Origin: Pseudomonadota bacterium
Lineage (GTDB): Bacteria; Pseudomonadota; Gammaproteobacteria; UBA5335
Direction: 5' to 3'
Assembly: GCA_002862965.1 (NCBI GenBank)
Contig: PKCW01000126.1
Coordinates: 1 to 15,565 of the forward strand
DNA length: 15,565 bases
In this document: positions 1 through 11,641 of the stretch, piece by piece
Layout: every line of letters starts with the position of its first letter
How positions within the stretch are numbered: position 1 is the stretch's first letter
Made by a program: the position numbers and the translations under genes
The notes under the pieces: model-generated
The model's input: the letters and a program-made list of their open reading frames with translations, nothing else
What the model was told of the DNA's origin: nothing
The model's database searches: none

Positions 1-1
1 C

Positions 2-424
2 CTGCGCGGCGCCGGCGTGCGGTGCGAGGGGGTCGATTTTATCGAGTACGAAAAGTGCGAGCTGATGCTCACGCGGCCCTACCGTACCGACGCGGCGTGC
101 GAGGGCCAGTGCCTGCTCCGGACGGCGCCGGAGGTGTGGGTCAAGTGGTACGTCCGCAACAACGGCACCGCGCCGACCGGCCAGCCCGTCGCTGGCGGGT
201 TCACCGTACGCGCCAACGAGCCCGAGTGTGCGCCGTGGTCGGCGTGCGCCGGGATTTTGGTGACTTCGGTGGAGGCGGAACGCCGCGCAACTGGGCCGCG
301 TTCGGCGTCCAGGGTCTGGCGCCCTACAAGTTCGAGGTCTCGGCAACGGGCTACGTCGGAGAGGGCGGCGAGACGGCGGCCATCGCCGAGGTCGAGTATG
401 AGATGTTGTTCACCAACCGGTTGA
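2..424 (+). pseudogene. Unrecognised Cys-containing protein fragment, open at the left edge, fused out of frame to copB
   Basis: The frame starting at base 2 is open from the window edge to a TGA at 424. Up to about base 235 it looks like real coding sequence: almost every codon ends in G or C, and the peptide is balanced and non-repetitive, with several Cys residues (around CEGQC, KCEL and ECAPWSAC). The competing frame in the same stretch is Arg-rich and looks like a shadow. Beyond about 235 this frame turns into an Arg/Ser-rich shadow of copB, so the last ~60 codons are not native. I do not recognise the family, and neither a start nor a signal peptide is visible because the 5' end is outside the window. 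The likely reading is a gene cut by recombination and joined to a copB remnant. An assembly join is the main alternative. Confidence 0.5.
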
Positions 425-666
425 TCGCCAATTGGGGGCTCGAAGCCAATTGGTTCGGGCAGACCGATCCGGAGGAAGTCATCGGTGCGGGCCTGAGTAC
501 CGTGGAGGGAGGCGTCCGCTTGCGTTACGAGATCACGCGGCAGTTCGCGCCCTACGTGGGATTCGAGCGCGAATGGAGTTTCGGCAAGACGTCGGACCTG
601 CGCGGGCTTAGCAGTCATTCCAGAACCGACAACCGGTGGGTGATCGGCCTGCGCTTCTGGTTCTGA
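235..666 (+). pseudogene. copB: Copper resistance outer-membrane protein CopB, C-terminal part only
   Basis: The last ~143 codons match the C-terminal beta-barrel of the CopB family (outer-membrane protein of plasmid and chromosomal copper resistance, thought to bind or exclude copper at the outer membrane). Recognisable segments are GVRRDFG, NWAAFGVQGLAPYKFEV, LRYEITRQFAPYVGFE and the terminal VIGLRFWF, ending in the Phe typical of outer-membrane barrels. Family members are usually over 250 residues with a Met/His-rich N-terminus. All of that is missing, and the upstream sequence in this frame (22-234) is an Arg-rich shadow of another gene. No start codon with a ribosome site lies near the homology boundary. 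This is a 5'-truncated remnant that cannot be exported without a signal peptide. Identification of the remnant is good; the exact breakpoint (about 228-240) is estimated by eye. Confidence 0.75.
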
Positions 667-712
667 CGAAGCTCTCGGGGCTGGAAAGATGGCAGGGGTG
701 GGGCCAAGCGCT

Positions 713-928
713 ACCTTCTTCTAGGATCGCTTCTGCGACAGGCGAGCCGTCCGAGGCGATCCGGTCGAACACGACGTCCGTGTTGTGGCGTGCGAGATAG
801 GTGGCGATGTCCGAGCCGGGTTCCGACCCATGCCGTCGTGGATGCCGGTCGGCATCCACGATCAGGACGGTCACGGATTCGGCATTGGAGATGAAAGCCA
901 TGCCCGTATTCTTCCCGGCGATGATGCC
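713..928 (-). pseudogene. Universal stress protein (UspA family) relic
   Basis: The minus-strand translation here contains ESVTVLIVDADRH, then SEPGSDIATYLARH and VAEAILEEG. This is the order seen in the second half of proteobacterial tandem UspA proteins (VTVLVVD, EPGADIA.HLARH, V.DALL). Before about 928 the similarity fades, and after 713 it stops without the usual GADLLVMGAYGHSR nucleotide-binding segment. About 72 codons remain of a family that normally has 140 to 280 residues. The longer open frame around it (608-982) runs antisense into copB and carries no further similarity. The remnant makes up most of the gap between copB and the aldo/keto reductase; I see nothing else there. Such Usp genes often sit beside P-type ATPases and other low-oxygen or stress genes, which fits the right end of the window. 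Confidence 0.55.
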
Positions 929-1018
929 CCGGCATCGTCTGCCGCCACCCACTGCCGGCCATCGAAACGCCGTCACCGCCACTCCGCGACGGCCTGGCGG
1001 CGACGCCGGCCCTTCAGA

Positions 1019-2534
<1,516 letters not shown>

Positions 2535-2537
2535 GGC

Positions 2538-2569
2538 TTGACTCCGTACCTAGGTACAGAGGCTAGTAT
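2538..2569 (+). promoter_or_regulatory. mer operator/promoter (MerR site) driving merT
   Basis: A -35 TTGACT (2538-2543) and a -10-like TAGTAT (2564-2569) are separated by 20 bases, the over-long spacing typical of MerR-controlled promoters. Between them is a perfect palindrome GTACCTAGGTAC (2546-2557). The left part, TTGACTCCGTAC, is identical to my recollection of the Tn501/Tn21 mer operator. The -10 ends six bases before the merT ATG. Confidence 0.9.
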
Positions 2570-2575
2570 GCTCCG

Positions 2576-2932
2576 ATGCAAACAACCCCGGCCAAATCGT
2601 CTGTTCCAGCCATCGTTGGCGCGAGCATCGCCGCCATTGGCGCATCGGTCTGCTGCGTCGTGCCGCTGGCGTTGGTCCTGCTGGGCATCAGTGGCGCCTG
2701 GATCGGCAACCTGACCGCGCTGGATCCATGGCGCCCTTGGTTCAGTGCTGCCGCCCTGCTGTCGCTGGGGTTAGCCTTCTGGGGCCTGTACGGACCAGCC
2801 TCTCGATGCCGCGCCGAAGGCCAATGCGTGGATCCGGGCATCTTGAGCCGGCGGCGGCGCTGGCTTTGGTTAGCCACTGTCGTGATCGCCTTGTTGTTGT
2901 TGTTTCCGTATTACGTGATTTGGCTTCTGTAG
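2576..2932 (+). CDS. merT: Mercuric ion transporter MerT
   Basis: A 118-residue inner-membrane protein with three membrane segments (about residues 10-35, 50-70 and 95-117). The first carries the Cys-Cys pair (GASVCCVVPLALVLLG) that passes Hg(II) across the membrane. SGAWIGNLTALDPWRP after it is the classical MerT loop, and a second Cys pair (Cys81 and Cys87, ASRCRAEGQC) lies in the cytoplasmic loop as in Tn501 MerT. Length matches the 116-residue family. The only sensible start is ATG 2576, with no Shine-Dalgarno in usable position and the mapped -10 element just six bases upstream, so the message may be leaderless. merP follows after ten bases. No merA lies downstream, so what happens to imported mercury is not explained by this operon. 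Confidence 0.95.
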   Translation: MQTTPAKSSVPAIVGASIAAIGASVCCVVPLALVLLGISGAWIGNLTALDPWRPWFSAAALLSLGLAFWGLYGPASRCRAEGQCVDPGILSRRRRWLWLATVVIALLLLFPYYVIWLL

Positions 2933-2942
2933 GAGACGATCG

Positions 2943-3230
2943 ATGCGCAAGTGGACATTGGCCTTGATGGCCGTCATATGGGCCGGAACGGCGGGGGCCG
3001 CCCCCACTGAGACGGTGGTGTTGCAGGCCGCGAACATGACCTGCCCTACGTGCAGCATCACCATTGAGAAAGCGCTCGAGAAGGTGCCCGGCGTAGCTGA
3101 CACTGCGGTCGATACCAAGGCAGCCACGGTAACGGTGACCTTCGATTCCGAGCGTACAAGTGCTTCGGACATCGCACGGGCCATCACCGAAGCAGGCTTC
3201 CCGGCCAAGGCACGGACAAATGGTGGCTGA
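2943..3230 (+). CDS. merP: Periplasmic mercury-binding protein MerP
   Basis: A 95-residue protein with an N-terminal Sec signal peptide (Lys/Trp n-region, hydrophobic stretch to about residue 18, probable cleavage near AGAA|PT) and one heavy-metal-associated domain. The metal motif is MTCPTC with Cys34 and Cys37, followed by SITIEKALEKVPGV, typical of MerP. It should bind Hg(II) in the periplasm and hand it to the MerT cysteines. ATG at 2943 is preceded by AGGAGA (2931-2936), which overlaps the merT stop codon, so the two are translated together. The gene overlaps the next small gene by 11 bases. Everything looks intact. Confidence 0.95.
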   Translation: MRKWTLALMAVIWAGTAGAAPTETVVLQAANMTCPTCSITIEKALEKVPGVADTAVDTKAATVTVTFDSERTSASDIARAITEAGFPAKARTNGG

Positions 3231-3435
3231 TCTGCAACTGCAAAGCATGCTGACCTGCCCAGAATGCAGGCACCAGGCCAGCGAGATGATGCCTACCACG
3301 GCCTGTCAGTTTTTCTACGAGTGTCCAGGCTGCAGCACGGTACTGCGGCCCAAGCCGGGCGACTGTTGTGTGTTCTGTTCGTACGGCACCGTGCCGTGTC
3401 CACCGATCCAGCAACAGAATCCCTGCTGCGGATAG
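3220..3435 (+). CDS. GDCCVxC domain-containing small Cys-rich protein
   Basis: A 71-residue cytoplasmic protein with the GDCCVFC signature that names the family, preceded by LTCPECRH and MMPTTACQFFYECPGC and followed by SYGTVPCPP. It has ten cysteines arranged as CxxC pairs plus the CCVFC cluster, so it is very likely a thiol metal-binding protein. Family members of this size commonly follow merT/merP, but no biochemical role is established to my knowledge. I chose ATG 3220, with a weak AAGG about eight bases upstream and 11 bases of overlap with merP, because the extra residues LQLQSMLTCP fit the family N-terminus. The in-frame ATG at 3247 would still keep the whole domain. As last gene of a merA-less operon it may be the cytoplasmic acceptor for Hg from MerT; this is inference. 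Confidence 0.88.
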   Translation: MVADLQLQSMLTCPECRHQASEMMPTTACQFFYECPGCSTVLRPKPGDCCVFCSYGTVPCPPIQQQNPCCG

Positions 3436-3483
3436 CGGTCGCGGCCACTGGATGCCGATCATCAGCCAACTCGGCGAACAAAC

Positions 3484-3512
3484 GCCCCGGCATACGGGGC
3501 ATTTCTTCTCTT
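3484..3512 (+). terminator. Intrinsic terminator of the merTP operon
   Basis: A six-base-pair stem GCCCCG/CGGGGC (3484-3489 and 3495-3500) with a five-base GCATA loop is followed by the T-rich run ATTTCTTCTCTT. It lies 48 bases after the stop of the GDCCVxC gene, so the operon ends there without merA. Confidence 0.8.
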
Positions 3513-3537
3513 GGGCCGGGCAACGGGCCGCAACTTG

Positions 3538-4161
3538 CTATTTCGCCTCGTCCCGGTAGCTCCGCCAAGCCATACGGAGTACCCGCCAGGCGGACCGCAG
3601 AAACATCAGCAACAGTCCACCGGCGATGACCAGATCGGGCCAGCCCGCATCGAACAGCCACACGCCGGCGGCCGCCAGCAGTACCGCAACACCCTCGTAC
3701 AGATCATTGCGCGAACACTCCCACGCCGATGACATGTTCACATCGCCGAAGCGGTACGGCGTCAGCAACCACAGGCACAGTGCGTTGAACGCAAGGTTGA
3801 TCACCGCAGCAATGCCGATGGCCTCGAAGATCGGTACCTCCGGATGGGCCAGGCGCCAGCCGATCTGGATGGCGACCGCCACCGCGGCGCCGAAAATCAG
3901 CAGTCCCTTGATCAGCGCCACTTTGGCCTTGGCGCGCAAGCTGGCGCCGATCACCGCCAGGCTCAGCAAGTAGGTCAGCGCATCGCCAAGATTGTCGAGG
4001 CTGCCTGACAGCAACGAGGACGATCCGCTGTAAATCGCCGCCGTGATCATCATCACGAAGGTGGCGATGTTGATCGCCAGCACGATCATCAGCACGCGCC
4101 GCTGCCCGGCCTCCAAGGCCCGGATATCCACTGTGCTTCCGCAGCCGCACGAGTCACCCAT
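3538..4161 (-). CDS. CDF-like cation transporter linked to the mer genes
   Basis: A 207-residue inner-membrane protein of the short cation diffusion facilitator type, with about six hydrophobic segments and no C-terminal cytoplasmic domain. The metal-site Asp pair in TM2 is Asp56 and Asp60 (GSLDNLGDAL). In TM5 the usual His-x3-Asp appears as Cys149-x3-Asp153 (ECSRND), so a Cys replaces the His ligand. An N-terminal CGCG (Cys5, Cys7) may also bind metal. Start: ATG 4161 has GGAG at 4170-4173 eight bases upstream; the frame could begin two codons earlier at TTG 4167, but that is less likely. It diverges from a MerR-type sensor and is preceded by that sensor's operator. Probable role is export of a soft divalent metal (Hg, Cd or Zn) to the periplasm. 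The family is clear; the metal is not. Confidence 0.85.
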   Translation of the reverse strand: MGDSCGCGSTVDIRALEAGQRRVLMIVLAINIATFVMMITAAIYSGSSSLLSGSLDNLGDALTYLLSLAVIGASLRAKAKVALIKGLLIFGAAVAVAIQIGWRLAHPEVPIFEAIGIAAVINLAFNALCLWLLTPYRFGDVNMSSAWECSRNDLYEGVAVLLAAAGVWLFDAGWPDLVIAGGLLLMFLRSAWRVLRMAWRSYRDEAK

Positions 4162-4218
4162 GGTCAAGTCTCCAGATGGGAGCGGACGCAGGAATTGCGG
4201 ACCGCTGTCAGGTCGGCG

Positions 4219-4249
4219 ATCCTAAAGTCTGTAGCCGCTACAGGGTCAA
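4219..4249 (-). promoter_or_regulatory. MerR-family operator/promoter for the CDF gene (CadR/ZntR-like)
   Basis: Read on the minus strand: -35 TTGACC (4249-4244), a 19-base spacer, -10 TAGGAT (4224-4219). The spacer holds the dyad CTGTAG-CGG-CTACAG (4229-4243), close to CadR, PbrR and ZntR operators and different from the mer operator at 2538. Transcription would start near 4212, leaving a leader of about 50 bases before the ATG at 4161. The dyad also lies just upstream of the divergent regulator gene. Confidence 0.88.
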
Positions 4250-4253
4250 GCCC

Positions 4254-4661
4254 ATGAAGATTGGAGAGGTCGCGACACGCAGCGGGTGCCATCCGGAAAC
4301 CGTGCGCTACTACGAGCGCATCGGGTTGTTGCCTGCGCCGCCGCGCACAGCGAGCGGGTACCGCGATTATCGGTCAACGGACGTGGATCGATTGCGCTTC
4401 ATCAGTCGTGGCCGCGACCTTGGCTTCTCCCTGGAGGAGATCCGCAGCCTGCTGGGCCTGGCCGAGGACGACGGATTGTCATGCCAAGATGTCGACCGGC
4501 TCGCCCGCGTGCACCTGGTGGACATTCAGGCCCGGCTCGGGGACCTGCAGCGGATGGCCGCTGAGCTCGAACGGGTGATCGGCAGCTGCAGTGGGGGCGA
4601 GCGCGGCCAATGTGTCATCCTGGACACGCTGCGGCGCCCACTGACAAGCACCGAGAAGTGA
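4254..4661 (+). CDS. MerR-family divalent-metal sensor (CadR/PbrR/ZntR-like)
   Basis: A 135-residue regulator: MKIGEVATRSG...ETVRYYERIGLLP forms the first helix-turn-helix, SGYRDYRSTDVDRLRFI the wing and second helix, and the dimerisation helix runs from about residue 78 to 110. Cys77, Cys112 and Cys120 are the likely ligands. Cys77 marks divalent-ion sensors (CueR has Ser there), while Cys112/Cys120 have CueR-like spacing; Cd, Pb, Zn or Hg are all possible. I place the start at ATG 4254; the open frame extends upstream but only through the operator. AGGG at 4242-4245, inside the operator, is the best ribosome site. It diverges from the CDF gene and presumably activates it. Its 3' end overlaps the oppositely transcribed arsenic-type transporter gene by 136 bases. 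Confidence 0.92.
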   Translation: MKIGEVATRSGCHPETVRYYERIGLLPAPPRTASGYRDYRSTDVDRLRFISRGRDLGFSLEEIRSLLGLAEDDGLSCQDVDRLARVHLVDIQARLGDLQRMAAELERVIGSCSGGERGQCVILDTLRRPLTSTEK

Positions 4662-5686
4662 CCTGGGCGGGCGGCAGCATGGCAGTCACGCGTTGCCACC
4701 CGTCGTATCAGCGGTATGTAGGCCAGCATTGCGATCAACTCGACCAGCGTCTGGGTCACGATCACCGCCGGTACGATGGGAAGCGCGCCGGGGATCGACA
4801 GGGCCAACGGCAATATCACCAGTGAGTTGCGCGTGCCCGACGCGAACGCCACGGCCCGTTTCGCCGGAACAGCCAGCTTGAAAATCCGTGCCACCGCAAG
4901 GCCGAGCTGTGGCGCGATGATCGCGAAGGCAATGTAGAACGGCACTACCGAGACCGCAGCATTGCTTGCTGGTCCCAGCTGCGGTGTCACCGCTGCGATC
5001 ACCACGAAGAGCACCCCCGCGGTGGCGGGTACCGGCATCACCCCACCCAGGCCGGCCAAACGGGCCACTCTCGGCGAGCGCGAGGCGGCTGCCTGCAGGC
5101 CCGCCGCGAGCAGTAGCGGGACCGCGATCAGCCAGACGAATGCGTGCAGGAACGGACCTGCCTGGACCAGTGAGGCCGATGTTTCGCCCATCAGCACGCC
5201 GAAGTACAGCGGCAACAGCAACATCTGCACGAGCAATAGAACCGGCGTCGCAGCCAGCAGCAGCGCGGAGTCCGCCTTGCCCAGATGGGAAAAGGTGACC
5301 ACGTAGTCGATGCATGGGCACAGCAGTACGAAGAGCACGGCGATACGGACCAGCGGGTCTGCTGGCAAAAGCGGCAACATGGCCGCGACCAGCAGCGGCA
5401 CGACCAGGAAGTTTGCAACGAGCAATGCGCCCAGGAAGCGCCGGTTCGCCAGCGCGGCTCGCAGCTTGACCAACGGCACCTGCAGGAAGGTGACGAACAG
5501 CATCAATGCCAGCGCGGGATTGATCAGGACTTCCAGCCTGCCGGTGCCGGGTACGGTCAACGCGACGGCGAAGCCGAGCGCAATCGCCAGAAAATAGATC
5601 GGGATCTGGTGCCGTTCCAGTCTGTCACGCACATCGTTCAACCGACTCATGGGGTGACCGCTGTGCCCTGCCGAATGCCCCGACAC
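4526..5686 (-). CDS. Arsenic-resistance type transporter (SBF/ACR3-like, bile acid:sodium symporter superfamily)
   Basis: An integral membrane protein with about ten hydrophobic segments between residues 28 and 330, of the group commonly annotated arsenic resistance protein. Marker sequences are LLCPCIDYVVTFSHLGKADS (Cys123, Cys125), FASGTRNSLVILPLALS and QTLVELIAMLAYIPLI. It probably exports arsenite or a related oxyanion using the proton gradient; substrate is inferred from the family. GTG 5686 has GGAG at 5696-5699 nine bases upstream and adds a His-rich leader (SGHSAGHSGHP); ATG 5650 is the alternative with a poorer ribosome site. Family similarity ends near residue 331. The remaining ~55 residues are a basic, low-conservation tail, translated antisense to the regulator at 4254-4661. 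It follows the broken CDF gene by 42 bases and is probably the last gene of the cus-czc transcription unit. Confidence 0.82.
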   Translation of the reverse strand: MSGHSAGHSGHPMSRLNDVRDRLERHQIPIYFLAIALGFAVALTVPGTGRLEVLINPALALMLFVTFLQVPLVKLRAALANRRFLGALLVANFLVVPLLVAAMLPLLPADPLVRIAVLFVLLCPCIDYVVTFSHLGKADSALLLAATPVLLLVQMLLLPLYFGVLMGETSASLVQAGPFLHAFVWLIAVPLLLAAGLQAAASRSPRVARLAGLGGVMPVPATAGVLFVVIAAVTPQLGPASNAAVSVVPFYIAFAIIAPQLGLAVARIFKLAVPAKRAVAFASGTRNSLVILPLALSIPGALPIVPAVIVTQTLVELIAMLAYIPLIRRVATRDCHAAARPGHFSVLVSGRRSVSRMTHWPRSPPLQLPITRSSSAAIRCRSPSRA

Positions 5687-5728
5687 AAAGCGCGGCTCCG
5701 ATGGAGAAAGTACTGCAAGCCGGCTCTG

Positions 5729-6321
5729 CTAGCCATGCTCTTGACCTCGCGCATCCCGCAGGATCTCGATGCCCCCCTTCAGGGCGATCGCCGCCACCGC
5801 AAGACCGACGACTAGATCGGGCCAGGCCCGCCCGGTCCAGAGCACCAATCCGCCACCCACAAGCACGCCCGCGTTGGCGACAAAGTCGTTGGTGCTGAAG
5901 GTGGTCGCGGCGCGCACGTTCACGTTGGTCTGCCGGATCTTCTTGAGTAGCCACACACAGGTCGCGTTCACTATGGCGGCTCCCAGGGCCATCACCATCA
6001 TCGTTGTGCCAATGGGCTCGACGTCGCCGAAAAATCGACGGCCCACGTCAACCAGGATTCCCGCGGCGAACAGGATCAGCAGCCAGCCGGACACCTTGGC
6101 CGCCGATCGTTTCCAGGCCGGTGAACGACTGAGCGCGAGCAGGGTGATGATGTGGACAGCGCTGTCGGACGCATTGTCCAGTCCATTCGCAATCAGGGCG
6201 CTTGAGCCGGCAGCGAGGCCCGTGACCCAGAACCCGCGGCAAGCGCGAGGTTCAAGGCAAGGACGATCAACAGGATCCGGCGTTGGTGGGCGTCGTGTAT
6301 TTCGATCTTCTCTTCGCTCAC
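5729..6321 (-). pseudogene. CDF-like cation transporter (czcD-like), single-base frameshift
   Basis: Two frames together give a complete ~197-residue short CDF protein. Starting at GTG 6321, one base after the czcA-fragment stop, the first 30 codons (SEEKIEIHDAHQRRILLIVL) are good coding sequence. After ALAAG the frame breaks and stops at 6193-6195. Adding one G in the CCC run at about 6232-6236 restores FWVTGLAAGSSALIANGLDN and leads straight into the C-terminal frame ending at 5729. The repaired protein has the TM2 pair Asp49/Asp53 and, in TM5, FSTND where CDF proteins have His-x3-Asp. It is a paralogue of the transporter at 3538-4161. As sequenced, only the C-terminal half (from ATG 6094) could be made, and it lacks the Asp pair. 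A sequencing error in a short G run is a fair alternative. Confidence 0.8.
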
Positions 6322-6322
6322 G

Positions 6323-10284
<3,962 letters not shown>

Positions 10285-10285
10285 G

Positions 10286-11641
10286 TCAGTGCCCCTCGTG
10301 GCCAGCGGCGCCGGGCTCGCTGCCGCGAAGATCCCGGGCGCGCGGGTCCGCGGCGGGAGCCGTCATGGCGGGGGCGGCCGGCGTGGCCGGCTTCGCGTCG
10401 GCGGCCGGCGTCGCGCCTGCCCCGTGCGAATGCGATCCGAGCCCCTGCAGCGCGGACTGCAGGTTGCTCTCGGCATCGATCAGGAAGTTCGCGCTGGTCA
10501 CGACCTCCTCGCCGTCCTGCAGCCCCGCAAGGATTTCCACGCGATCGCCGAAGCGCCGGCCGATGCCGACCTCGCGCGGGGCGAAGCGCCCGTCGCCGAC
10601 CTTGACCAGCACCACCTGCCGCGTGCCGCTGTCGATGACGGCGGTCGCGGGGACGGTCAGCGCCTGGCGGCTCGGACCGGCGATCTGCAGCTGGCCGTAG
10701 AGACCCGGCCGCAGCTGTCCGTCGCGGTTGGGCAGCTCGACGCGGACGTCGACGGTGCGCGCCGCCGGGTCGACGACCGGCTGGATGAAGGTCACGCGGC
10801 CGCGGACGGTTTCGCCCGGCAGGGCGCTCGAGGTGAACGCCGCGGTCTGGCCCGGGGCGAGGCTTCCCGCCTGGTCGACCGGGACATGCGCGGTCGCCCA
10901 GACGGTCGACAGGTCCGCGACCTTGAGGATGGCCTCGCCGGCCTCGAAGCGCGCGCCGGGCAGCACCGGCTTCTCGAGCACGACGCCGGTCACGCGCGAG
11001 CGGTAGACCACGTTGGTGCCCGTGCCGGCCTCCACTTCCCAGTTGCGCAGCCGCGCGGCCGCCGCCTCGCGCAGGCGGCGCATGGCGGCCGCGCCGGCGG
11101 GGTCGGTCGTGGACAGGCGCCGCGCGGCGTCGTCGGCCAGGGCGATCTCCTGCCGCGCCGCAGCCAGCGCGGGACTGTAGACGGCCAGCAGCGGCTGGCC
11201 CGCGCGGACGGCCATGCCGGTCTGGTTCGCGTACAGGTGGGCCACCCAGCCTTCGAAGCGCGGGGCGACGACGTACTGCCGCGTTTCGTCCGCGGACAGC
11301 GTCGCGCTCGCGCGCAGGTCGAGCGTCTGCACCCCTTGGCGAACCCGTTCGGTGCGTACCCCGAGGGTCTGCAGGCGTGCGGGATCGAGCGCGACCGTGC
11401 CGGGCGCGTCGGCGGCCTGGCCGTCGTAGACGGGCACGTAGTCCATGCCCATGGGGTCCTTCTTGGGGACCGGGGAGGTGTCGCCGCTCATCGGCGCCCG
11501 GTAGTACAGGACGCGGCGGGCGGATCCGGCGTTGGACGCCGCGGGCGTGTCCGGGGTCTGGTGGCGGCCGATGCCGATGCCGATGGCGAGCACGGCGGCG
11601 CCCAGGGCGATCGCGAGGGTGGTGCGGACGAGGGGAGTCAT
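10286..11641 (-). CDS. cusB: CusB-type periplasmic adaptor of the Cu(I)/Ag(I) efflux system
   Basis: A 451-residue membrane-fusion protein that links CusA to the outer-membrane channel. The N-terminus has a hydrophobic anchor or signal segment (residues 6-25), then a heavy-metal-binding region at 45-72 with Met51, Met64 and Met66 (YYRAPM, KDPMGMDYVPVY), which corresponds to the three-Met Cu/Ag site of CusB. The barrel-sandwich, beta-barrel and membrane-proximal domains follow (GWVAHLYANQTG, VYSPAL, RSRVTGVVLE, VWATAHVP, DSGTRQVVLV). The C-terminus is extended and Ala/Pro/His-rich, ending in GHEGH, and may bind metal. Start is ATG 11641, overlapping the cusC stop as ATGA, with AAGGA about nine bases upstream. 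An open frame extends much further upstream but only as a shadow of cusC. Intact. Confidence 0.93.
   Translation of the reverse strand: MTPLVRTTLAIALGAAVLAIGIGIGRHQTPDTPAASNAGSARRVLYYRAPMSGDTSPVPKKDPMGMDYVPVYDGQAADAPGTVALDPARLQTLGVRTERVRQGVQTLDLRASATLSADETRQYVVAPRFEGWVAHLYANQTGMAVRAGQPLLAVYSPALAAARQEIALADDAARRLSTTDPAGAAAMRRLREAAAARLRNWEVEAGTGTNVVYRSRVTGVVLEKPVLPGARFEAGEAILKVADLSTVWATAHVPVDQAGSLAPGQTAAFTSSALPGETVRGRVTFIQPVVDPAARTVDVRVELPNRDGQLRPGLYGQLQIAGPSRQALTVPATAVIDSGTRQVVLVKVGDGRFAPREVGIGRRFGDRVEILAGLQDGEEVVTSANFLIDAESNLQSALQGLGSHSHGAGATPAADAKPATPAAPAMTAPAADPRARDLRGSEPGAAGHEGH

Noticed and set aside
79..618. A minus-strand 179-codon frame over copB.
   Set aside because: It is antisense to clear CopB sequence and has no family features.
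3505..3535. GGGCC repeats after the mer terminator as a possible terminator for the minus-strand CDF gene.
   Set aside because: Only short imperfect pairing and no clear T-run in the correct orientation, so I did not call it.
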